From positions 1,054,001 to 1,118,000 of the forward strand of contig NZ_JACHDS010000001.1 in assembly GCF_014201195.1 (NCBI RefSeq): a DNA stretch of 64,000 nucleotides, given 5' to 3'. The translations under genes and the position numbers were made by a program. The stretch is from Nocardiopsis mwathae. GTDB taxonomy: Bacteria; Actinomycetota; Actinomycetes; Streptosporangiales; Streptosporangiaceae. Positions 37,866 through 44,797 of this stretch are shown here, in pieces (the stretch's first letter is position 1; the number at the start of each line of letters is the position of its first letter). The notes beneath the pieces are model-generated. The model searched no databases. It worked only from the letters and a program-made list of their open reading frames with translations, and was not told where the DNA came from.

Positions 37866-39245
37866 TCATCGGGGGGCGGCGAGCCCCGCACCGGTCCGGC
37901 GCGCTTCCGGGGTCATGGGAAGCGGCCCGGGGCCCAGCGTCGCGGCCACGTGCGTGGTGACCGTCGTGCCGGGAGCATGGCGCAGCCGCCACCGCGACCC
38001 GATGATGGCGAGCGCGAGGACGCCCTCGGTCATGGCGAAGTTGTCGGCGAGGCACTTGCGGCGGCCCGCCCCGAAGGGGATCATCGCCCCGCGCGGGTGG
38101 GTGCGCATGCGCTCGGGCAGCCACCGGTCCGGGTCGAAGGTGTCGGGGTCGGCGAACACCTCCGGGTCGCGGTGCACCACGTAGGGGCTGTACATCAGCG
38201 TGCTGCCGGCCGGGACCGGGTGGCCGCCCAGCTCGGCGTCGGTCGGTGCGGTGCGGCTGACCAGCCAGACCGGCGGGTAGAGGCGCAGGGCCTCGGTGAA
38301 CACGCGCCGGGTGAACGGGAGCCGGTTGAGGTCGTCGTTGGCCGGGGCGCGGCCGTCGAGGACCCCGTCGAGCTCATCGTGCATCCGCCGCTCGATCTCG
38401 GGGTGCTCGGCGAGCAGGTGGAAGGTCCATGCCAGGGACGAGGCGGTGGTCTCGACCCCGCCCGAGAACAGGTTCAGGACGTTGTCGTGGATCTCCTGGT
38501 CGGTCAGGCCCTCACCGTCCTCGTTGCGGGCCGACAGCATCATCGACAGCGCGTCGCCGTGGTCGACACCGGAACGCCGGTAGTCCTCGATGATCTTGTC
38601 GACCAAGCCGTGCAGGCGGGCGAGCGCGTCGTCGAACTCCGCCCGCTCCGCGGCGGGGAGCTGCTCGACCATCTCCTCGGGCGCGGTCATCCGCAGGTAG
38701 ACGCCGCGCAGGATGATGGGCAGGCAGTGGTGGACCTCGGCGACCGCGTCCGGGCCGCCGCCGGTGGAGAACATCGTGCGCGCGGTGACACCGGTGGTCA
38801 GCGCCTGCATCGCGGCGGTGATGCCGATGCTCCGGCCCTCCGTCCACGACTCGGTGACCTTCACGGCCTCCTCACGCATCACCTCGACGTACTCGGCGAT
38901 ACGGCGCACATGCATGGAGGGCTGCACGAGCGGGCGCTGCCGCCGGTGGATCGCGTCCTCCGAGGAGGCCAGCCCGTTGCCGAAGAAGGCCCGGGACTTC
39001 TCGAAGATGGGGCCGCCTTTGTCGAACGTCCGGGTGTCGCGCAGCATGTCCTGGATGAGCTCGGTGTGTCGGACCAGGTAGACCGGTGTCTCACCGAGGC
39101 GGAACTCGACCAGGTCGCCGCAGGGCGCCAACGAGGTGATGAATTCCAGCGGCCTTTTCTGGAACTCCATCGCGTGGCCGATCTGCGGCAGTCCCCCCGG
39201 TGCGGTGCCGAGTCGGAATTCGGAGCGGGTCGGTGTGGGCGGCAT
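37866..39245 (-). CDS. Cytochrome P450, pentalenene-oxygenase (PtlI)-like
   Basis: 459 residues from ATG 39245, with GAGGGAAAC upstream. The I-helix is FSGGVETTASSLAW, the K-helix ExxR is EALRLYPP, and the haem loop FGAGRRKC has its Cys near 395. The N-terminus (GTAPGGLPQIGHAMEF..PLEF) and HRRQRPLVQPSMH resemble Streptomyces terpene P450s such as PtlI. No terpene synthase, ferredoxin or reductase gene lies nearby, so the substrate is unknown and redox partners must be encoded elsewhere. Confidence 0.87.
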   Translation of the reverse strand: MPPTPTRSEFRLGTAPGGLPQIGHAMEFQKRPLEFITSLAPCGDLVEFRLGETPVYLVRHTELIQDMLRDTRTFDKGGPIFEKSRAFFGNGLASSEDAIHRRQRPLVQPSMHVRRIAEYVEVMREEAVKVTESWTEGRSIGITAAMQALTTGVTARTMFSTGGGPDAVAEVHHCLPIILRGVYLRMTAPEEMVEQLPAAERAEFDDALARLHGLVDKIIEDYRRSGVDHGDALSMMLSARNEDGEGLTDQEIHDNVLNLFSGGVETTASSLAWTFHLLAEHPEIERRMHDELDGVLDGRAPANDDLNRLPFTRRVFTEALRLYPPVWLVSRTAPTDAELGGHPVPAGSTLMYSPYVVHRDPEVFADPDTFDPDRWLPERMRTHPRGAMIPFGAGRRKCLADNFAMTEGVLALAIIGSRWRLRHAPGTTVTTHVAATLGPGPLPMTPEARRTGAGLAAPR

Positions 39246-39735
39246 GGTGTTTCCCTCGTGAATGTCGCGGGCGCCGGCATGGCTGTCGGCCGCAGGCAGG
39301 GAGAAAAGGGTGGGAATGCCCCGGCCGGGTTCATCGGCGCCCCGGTGGATGTCCGTCGATACCCCACTCGGCCGCGCTGGAGGCGCGGATCCCCCCGTGG
39401 GAACCGCAGGCGGTGCGGTTCGATGCCGGTGCGTGGCGCTGATCGAACGGAAAGCCGATTCGGCGTCATCGGTCGGTCGTGCTCGTTCGGCGTGCTTCAA
39501 TGAAATGTCGCGTCGTCGACGTCACCTGATTCTGGAATCCGCCGATCCGGGTTCGCAAGGGATCTTCGCCGATTGGCACCCTTTCTCCCGCGCTAAGGGG
39601 GAGGACGGACATCGCGTTAAGGGGGTGTGCGTTTTCCCCGCGGAGGGGTGCCCGCGCCCTTGACAGCCCGTCGGCCGCATGAGCCGCACCGTCGGGTGGG
39701 CGCCCCGGCCCACCGCGGCCGGAGGGAGAGACCGC
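39246..39735. other. 490-bp gap upstream of the P450 and CbiG-like genes
   Basis: Divergent control region. It holds a direct repeat, CGCTAAGGGGG at 39591–39601 and CGTTAAGGGGG at 39615–39625, spaced 24 bp start to start, which could be a regulator site. No gene was recognised; open frames here lack start signals. Confidence 0.45.
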
Positions 39736-40179
39736 ATGAGCGACACCGGGTCCTCGGCCGGCGGCCCTGCGCCCTGCCTGGTCGTGGGCGTCGGCGCGGT
39801 GCGCGGCGTCAGTGCCGCGGAGGTCGGAGGCCTCATCGACCGGATCCTCGCCGAGGCGGGACTGGCCCCGGAGTCGGTTCGCGCGCTGGCCACCGTCGAC
39901 CGCAAGGCCGACGAGGAGGGTATCCTGCGCGCCGCCGCCGAGCGCGGCTGGCCGGTGGTCACCTACCCGGCCGCCGAACTGGCCGGCGTGGACGTGCCCC
40001 ATCCCAGCGAGGCGGTGCGGGCCCGGGCCGGCACTCCGAGTGTCGCCGAGGCCGCCGCACTGCGCGCCGCCGCCGACGTCGGCTGCTGCGCCGGGCTGGC
40101 CGCGGCCAAGCGGAAGACCGCCAACGCCACCGCCGCCGTCGCCCGCTCGCACCCCCGCACGCCCCGACACGACCGTTGA
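39736..40179 (+). CDS. CbiG C-terminal/CobE-like cobalamin biosynthesis protein
   Basis: 147 residues from ATG 39736, with GGAGGGAGAG upstream. The fold is that of the CbiG_C/CobE domain: VVGVGAVRGVSAAEVGGLI at the N-terminus, LATVDRKADEEGI, and VAEAAAL. In CbiG this domain works in the acetaldehyde-releasing step at cobalt-precorrin-5A; the stand-alone CobE has an unclear role. The last residues (HDR) and the stop codon are contributed by the palindromic repeat that follows. It converges on cbiO. Confidence 0.8.
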   Translation: MSDTGSSAGGPAPCLVVGVGAVRGVSAAEVGGLIDRILAEAGLAPESVRALATVDRKADEEGILRAAAERGWPVVTYPAAELAGVDVPHPSEAVRARAGTPSVAEAAALRAAADVGCCAGLAAAKRKTANATAAVARSHPRTPRHDR

Positions 40180-40243
40180 TCTCGGGGCCGCCGACCGGAT
40201 ACCGGCGAGAATTCGGTCGACGGCCCCGAGATCAACGGTCGTG
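40168..40243. repeat. Long inverted repeat that supplies the stop codons of both convergent genes
   Basis: Two 23-nt arms, 40168–40190 and 40221–40243, are perfect reverse complements around a 30-nt loop that itself contains CGACCG/CGGTCG. TTGATC in each arm gives a TGA: 40177–40179 for the CbiG-like gene and 40232–40234 on the other strand for cbiO. Both proteins therefore end in His-Asp-Arg. It also serves as a bidirectional terminator. This looks like an inserted palindromic unit. Confidence 0.9.
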
Positions 40244-41107
40244 GGGGAGGAGGGCCGTGACCTCTTCCGGGGTGCCGGGGTCGGGGGCGCCGACGGGAAG
40301 GAGGCCGGCGGTGCGCAGGGCGCGGCCGACGGCCGGGCCCCAGGCCGGGCGCAGCCGGGCGGCGGCCAGGAGGGCGGTGTCGTCGAGGACCTCGCGGACC
40401 GGCCCCGAGCCGAGCAGGCCGCGGTCGATGACCAGGGCGCGGTCGGCCCACCGGTAGGCCAGGTCGACCTCATGCGTGGAGACCACCAGGGTGGTGCCCG
40501 CGGCGCGCAGCCCTTCCAGGGTGGCCAGCATCGCCTCCACCCCGGCCGGGTCGAGGCCGGCGGTGGGTTCGTCGAGGACGAGGACCGAGGGCCGCATCGC
40601 GACCGCCCCGGCCAGGACCACGCGCTTGCGCTGACCGTAGGAGAGCAGGTGAGTGGGCTGGTCGGCGAGGGCGGTGATGTCCAGCGCGTGCAGTGCCCGG
40701 TCCACGCGTTCGCGCACCGCCTCGGCGTCCAGCCCCTGGTTGAGCGGGCCGAACGACACGTCCTGGCGCACGCTCGCGGAGAACAGCTGGTCGTCGGGGT
40801 CCTGGAAGACGAGCTGCACCCGGCGGCGCAGGCCGCCGATGCCGCGCCGGCTCTGCGGGACCCCGGTGCCGTCCAGCAGGATCTGCCCGGACCGCGGGCG
40901 CAGGCTCCCCGACAGAAGGCGCAGCAGCGTGGTCTTGCCGCCGCCGTTGGGGCCGAGCACGGCCAGCACCTCGCCCGGCCGGACCTCCACGGTGAGCCCG
41001 GTGAACACGGGTTCGGCGTCGTCGTAGCCGAAGGTCAGGTCGCGTCCGGCAAGGACGGCGGGCGCGGTGTCGCGGACACCGCCGGGGGGCAGGTCGATCG
41101 AGGTCAC
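40232..41107 (-). CDS. cbiO: Cobalt ECF importer ATPase CbiO
   Basis: 291 residues from GTG 41107, overlapping the cbiQ stop (GTGA). Walker A is GPNGGGKTT, the Q-loop VFQDPDDQLF is typical of ECF ATPases, the signature is LSYGQRKR, Walker B is VLVLDEPTAGLD and the switch His is in VVSTHEVDLA. It powers cobalt uptake with CbiMNQ. The last codons lie in the palindromic repeat. Confidence 0.95.
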   Translation of the reverse strand: MTSIDLPPGGVRDTAPAVLAGRDLTFGYDDAEPVFTGLTVEVRPGEVLAVLGPNGGGKTTLLRLLSGSLRPRSGQILLDGTGVPQSRRGIGGLRRRVQLVFQDPDDQLFSASVRQDVSFGPLNQGLDAEAVRERVDRALHALDITALADQPTHLLSYGQRKRVVLAGAVAMRPSVLVLDEPTAGLDPAGVEAMLATLEGLRAAGTTLVVSTHEVDLAYRWADRALVIDRGLLGSGPVREVLDDTALLAAARLRPAWGPAVGRALRTAGLLPVGAPDPGTPEEVTALLPHDR

Positions 41108-41874
41108 AGCCAGGCTCCGAGGACGAGGGTCGACGTCGCGACGAGAACGGGGACGGCGGCGGCCGCGAGGACGGCCCGCGGGCGCAGCGGCAGGTCGTCG
41201 ACGAGCACGGTCAGCTCGCCGGTGTACCCGCGGCATTCCAGACCCCGCTGCATGCGCTGGGCCCGGTCGTAGGAGCGGATGAACAGGGCGGCGCCCAGGG
41301 AGCCGACCGAGCGGATCCACGCCCGGCGGCTCGCGTATCCCAGCCGTCCCGCCTGCCCGGTGCCGATGCGGCGGGCGGTGTCGAGCGTCACGAACAGCAT
41401 CCGGTAGATGAGGGCGACCATCTCGACCAGTGCGGTGGGCAGCCCGATGCGGGTGAGCCGGGGCAGGAGGTCGGCGAGCGGGGTGGTGAACGCGAACAGC
41501 AGCTGGCACATCAGGGCCGCGGTGGCGCGGGCGACGATCTCGGCGGCGCGGGCGAGGCCGTCGGGGTCCCACGCCACCGGCCCCAGGGCGGGGCCGGTGG
41601 CCGCTCCGTCGGGTGCGCCCACGCTGAACAGCAGCGCCACCGACCCGGTGAGGACGAACAGCAGTGGCGCCCAGGCCGCGCGCGCGAACGCGCGCGGGTC
41701 CACCCCCGCCGGGCCGAACGCGACGGCGAGCGCGGCCGCCGCCGTGATCACCGCCCCCGGCCAGGCGGGGAGCACCAGCGCGCACAGCAGCAGCCCGCCG
41801 AAAAGGGTGCCCTTGACGGCGGGGTGCACGTCCCGCCAGGGGCTGCGGTAGGCGGCGGCGTCGATGGCCAGCAT
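41104..41874 (-). CDS. cbiQ: Cobalt ECF importer transmembrane protein CbiQ
   Basis: 256 residues with about six membrane helices. The cytoplasmic coupling segments include RAQRMQRGLECRGYTG, matching the conserved ARG-type motif that contacts CbiO. It forms the T-component linking CbiM to the ATPase. It lies 12 nt after cbiN and overlaps cbiO. Confidence 0.93.
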   Translation of the reverse strand: MLAIDAAAYRSPWRDVHPAVKGTLFGGLLLCALVLPAWPGAVITAAAALAVAFGPAGVDPRAFARAAWAPLLFVLTGSVALLFSVGAPDGAATGPALGPVAWDPDGLARAAEIVARATAALMCQLLFAFTTPLADLLPRLTRIGLPTALVEMVALIYRMLFVTLDTARRIGTGQAGRLGYASRRAWIRSVGSLGAALFIRSYDRAQRMQRGLECRGYTGELTVLVDDLPLRPRAVLAAAAVPVLVATSTLVLGAWL

Positions 41875-41886
41875 CGCGGGCGCCGC

Positions 41887-42378
41887 TCAGTCGCGGGCGG
41901 GGGCGGTGCCGTCCGGGGCGTCCCCGTGCGGGGACGCGTCCGTGGCGTCGGGGTCCCGGGGAGCCCCGGTGGTCCCGGCGGCCGAGGCGGCTGCCGACGG
42001 TGCCGGGGCCTGTTCCCGGCGCATACGGGAGCGCGTGTGCACGACACCGAAGTAGTAGCCGATGATGCCCGCGCCGATCGCGGCCTGCACCGCGAAGATG
42101 CCCGACTCGACCTCGGCCGAGGGGGCCTCGAACAAGGGGTCGAGCCACGGCTCGTAGGCCGGTGCGATCTCCTCGACGGCCTCCTCGCCCTGTTCGTCGG
42201 CGCCGGGGAAGGGTTCGTCGAGGTGGTCGCCCGCGCCGGTCACCAGTGGAAGCGCCGCGATCACCGCGATGACGGCCACCATGGCCCAGGTGATCCACGC
42301 CCGGGGGCGCGGGCCGCCGTCCCGGCGGGGGTCGGTGCCCTGGTCCGGCCGGGGCTGCTGCGGCTGTGCCGGTGTCAT
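41887..42378 (-). CDS. cbiN: Cobalt transport accessory protein CbiN
   Basis: 163 residues with two membrane helices (about 29–48 and 95–115) bracketing an acidic extracytoplasmic loop (EPFPGADEQGEEAVEEIAPAYEPW), the CbiN layout. CbiN helps load Co(II) into CbiM. The N- and C-terminal tails are Pro/Ala/Asp-rich and longer than usual. It is 3 nt after cbiM and 12 nt before cbiQ. Confidence 0.9.
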   Translation of the reverse strand: MTPAQPQQPRPDQGTDPRRDGGPRPRAWITWAMVAVIAVIAALPLVTGAGDHLDEPFPGADEQGEEAVEEIAPAYEPWLDPLFEAPSAEVESGIFAVQAAIGAGIIGYYFGVVHTRSRMRREQAPAPSAAASAAGTTGAPRDPDATDASPHGDAPDGTAPARD

Positions 42379-42381
42379 CGT

Positions 42382-43101
42382 TCAGGCCTTCTTTCGCTCG
42401 GTCGGGGCACCGGCGGTCGCCGCGGAGCGCAGCACGCCGAGTCGCAGCAGCTCGCTGCGGCTGGCACTGATGAGCAGCCGCACGATGACCACGGTCATCA
42501 GGCCCTCGATGACCGCGAGCGGGATCTGGGTGACGGAGAAGATGGTGCCGAACTTGATGAACGCGCCCAGGACGCCGGCCTGGGCGTCGGGGAAGGCCAG
42601 TGCCAGCTGCAGGCTCGTCACCGAGTAGGTGGCCAGGCTGGCCAGGCAGGCCGCGAAGAACACCGACAGCCCCAGCGAGGTGTTCTCGGTGAGTGCCCGG
42701 GTGAGCCCGCGTACCAGCCGGAACACACCGTAGGCGACCCACGGGCCGACGATGGCGAGCGAGAAGACGTTGGCGCCGAGCGTGGTCAGCCCGCCGTGGG
42801 CGAGGAGTAACGCCTGGAAGAGCAGGGTGATCGTGCCGAGTGCGGCCATGACGGGTGGTCGGAAGAGGACCGCGCCGAGACCCGTCCCGGCCGGGTGCGA
42901 GCTGCTGCCCGTGACGGACGGGATCTTCAGGGCGGACAGCACGAAGCAGAAGGCGCCGGCGGCGCCGAGGAGCAGCTTGGACTCGGGGTTGGTGCGGATC
43001 GTCGTCGTCAGCGCGCGGACGCCGTGGATGACGAACGGCGCTGAGACCGCGGTCCAGGCCACGGCGTGGACGGGCGGGAGGAAACCTTCGGCGATATGCA
43101 T
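42382..43101 (-). CDS. cbiM: Cobalt transport substrate-capture protein CbiM
   Basis: 239 residues. The start ATG 43101 gives [10 protein letters not shown], in which the N-terminal Met-His is part of the metal site of this family, so the GTG at 43125 is unlikely. Conserved His in [10 protein letters not shown] lies about 70 residues in. It is the S-component that binds Co(II). It is first in cbiMNQO and preceded by a cobalamin riboswitch, so it is shut off when B12 is plentiful. Confidence 0.95.
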   Translation of the reverse strand: MHIAEGFLPPVHAVAWTAVSAPFVIHGVRALTTTIRTNPESKLLLGAAGAFCFVLSALKIPSVTGSSSHPAGTGLGAVLFRPPVMAALGTITLLFQALLLAHGGLTTLGANVFSLAIVGPWVAYGVFRLVRGLTRALTENTSLGLSVFFAACLASLATYSVTSLQLALAFPDAQAGVLGAFIKFGTIFSVTQIPLAVIEGLMTVVIVRLLISASRSELLRLGVLRSAATAGAPTERKKA

Positions 43102-43149
43102 CTGTAGGGGACCAATCTCCAACACCTCGTGGACGGTCGTCGTATGCCG

Positions 43150-43352
43150 TGGCCGGTCTCCTGGCTGCGGGTCGACGCCCGTCGCCGGCCTTCCCAGGAG
43201 AGCGTCCGCGTACGGATGCCCTCCCAGTGGCCGTCACCGCCCGCTCCGCCGGAGGCAGGGGACGGGGCCCCGGGCTTCCCGTTCACAGTGGCGAGGGCCG
43301 CGCCGGTTTCGCACCGGACTTCCCGAACACCACGGCTCCCTGAAGGTAATGC
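43150..43352 (-). ncRNA. Cobalamin riboswitch upstream of cbiM
   Basis: Read on the minus strand, GGGAAGTCCGGTGCGAAACC and GCCACTGT (near 43286–43340) are followed by a second GCCACTG and then the B12 box AGCCAGGAGACCGGCC at 43151–43166. These are the conserved core elements of the class I cobalamin aptamer. About 50 nt separate the B12 box from the cbiM ATG. Binding of adenosylcobalamin should repress cbiMNQO. Confidence 0.93.
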
Positions 43353-43542
43353 CCTGGTCGTGCGCTTTGCAATAGCCAAAGATTCGCAATAGGTGCAGAT
43401 GGGGCGACCGAAATCCCGACCCGGTGCGCGCTTCGGCCGCTCCGCAACGGTGCGGCCGGGCCGAGGGGGCGGGAAGCGCGGGTGTAGGGTGCGCTGTCGT
43501 CCGGTGCGGCGCGGGAACGGGAATTCGGCGAGGTGGTTTCTG

Positions 43543-44610
43543 GTGCGGGACACGGTGGGACGGTCTGCGGGCGCAGGCGCGCCCCCGTCGACCGCGGCCG
43601 AGGCGGACCTGCGGCACCACGGCGACGCCGAGACCGGCCCCGGGCTGCTCGACTTCGCGGTCAACGTGCGGACCGGGACGCCCCCGCCGTGGCTGGCCGA
43701 GCGGATCCGCGCGTCCGTCGCCGACCTGGCGGCCTACCCCGACCCCTCCGCGGCGCGCCGCGCCGTGGCCCGGCGCCACCGGCGCGATCCGGCCGAGGTG
43801 CTGCTCACCGCCGGGGCGGCCGAGGCGTTCGTGCTGCTCGCGCGGGTGCTCAGGCCGCGCCGTGCGGTCGTGGTGCACCCCCAGTTCACCGAGCCCGAGG
43901 CGGCCCTGCGCGCGGCCGGCCACCGGGTCGAGAGGGTCGTCCTCGCGCCCGACTTCACCCTCGACCCGCAGCGCGTCCCCGAGGACGCCGATCTGGTCAT
44001 GGTCGGCAACCCCACCAACCCCACCTCGGTCCTGCACCCGGCCGCCGCCCTGGAGCGCCTGGCCCGCCCCCGGCGGGTCCTCGTCGTCGACGAGGCGTTC
44101 GCCGACTGCGTGCCGGGCGAACCCGAATCGCTGGCCGCGCGCGCCGGGGTCCCCGGCCTCGCCGTGGTCCGCAGCCTCACCAAGACCTGGGGCCTGGCCG
44201 GGCTCCGAGCCGGGTACCTGCTCGCCGACCCCGGGCTCGTCGCCCGGCTGGCCGAGGCGCAGCCGCTGTGGTCGGTGTCGACCCCCGCCCTCGTGGCGGC
44301 CGAGGCCTGCAGCACCCCGGAGGCGGTGGCCGAGGCCGACGCGTGGGCGGAGCGGCTGGCGGCCGACCGGGCCGCGCTCGCCGCGGACCTGGCCGCCCTG
44401 GGCCTGCACGTCACCCCGAACGCCGCGGCGTCGTTCCTCCTGGTCAGGGCGGAGAAGGGCGAGGAACTGCGGGCCGGGTTGCGAAACCGCGGCATCGCAC
44501 TGCGGCGCGGCGACACTTTCCCCGGTCTCGGGCCGAACTGGTTGCGCGTCGCCGTCCGCGAGCGGGATACCGCTCTGCGGATGACCCGGGTTCTGGCACA
44601 GTTGCTGTAG
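43543..44610 (+). CDS. cobC: CobC-like PLP-dependent aminotransferase/threonine-phosphate decarboxylase
   Basis: 355 residues from GTG 43543, with GAGGTGG 7 nt upstream. The class I/II aminotransferase fold shows the PLP-lysine segment SLTKTWGLAGLRAGYL (Lys near 215), VGNPTNPTS and VVDEAFADC. Size and context match the actinobacterial Rv2231c/CobC group, thought to make (R)-1-aminopropan-2-ol phosphate for the cobalamin side chain. Histidinol-phosphate aminotransferase is the close alternative, but cobalamin neighbours on both sides favour CobC. It is divergent from the cbi operon. Confidence 0.85.
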   Translation: MRDTVGRSAGAGAPPSTAAEADLRHHGDAETGPGLLDFAVNVRTGTPPPWLAERIRASVADLAAYPDPSAARRAVARRHRRDPAEVLLTAGAAEAFVLLARVLRPRRAVVVHPQFTEPEAALRAAGHRVERVVLAPDFTLDPQRVPEDADLVMVGNPTNPTSVLHPAAALERLARPRRVLVVDEAFADCVPGEPESLAARAGVPGLAVVRSLTKTWGLAGLRAGYLLADPGLVARLAEAQPLWSVSTPALVAAEACSTPEAVAEADAWAERLAADRAALAADLAALGLHVTPNAAASFLLVRAEKGEELRAGLRNRGIALRRGDTFPGLGPNWLRVAVRERDTALRMTRVLAQLL

Positions 44611-44731
44611 CCGAGTCGGAGGTGAAAAGCGTCGTGTGTCCGGGTGCCCGCCGCCGGGCGGGCGTACGGCGGCGCACGGGTGCGCCCGGGGGATCACGTC
44701 AGGTCTCGGCGTCGGTGACAAGGGGGAGAAC

Positions 44732-44797
44732 ATGCCGAAGAGAGACGCGACCTGCCGGGGCGGTGCCGCGGCCGGTACCGCCGGAGGAGCACCATGA
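44732..44797 (+). CDS. Possible 21-residue ORF coupled to bluB-cobT
   Basis: ATG 44732 has an excellent AGGGGGAG 3 nt before it. The frame encodes MPKRDATCRGG.. and ends with a TGA that overlaps the next ATG (ATGA). It could be a leader peptide or only a translational feeder for the fusion gene. It is not homologous to anything I recognise. Confidence 0.35.
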   Translation: MPKRDATCRGGAAAGTAGGAP

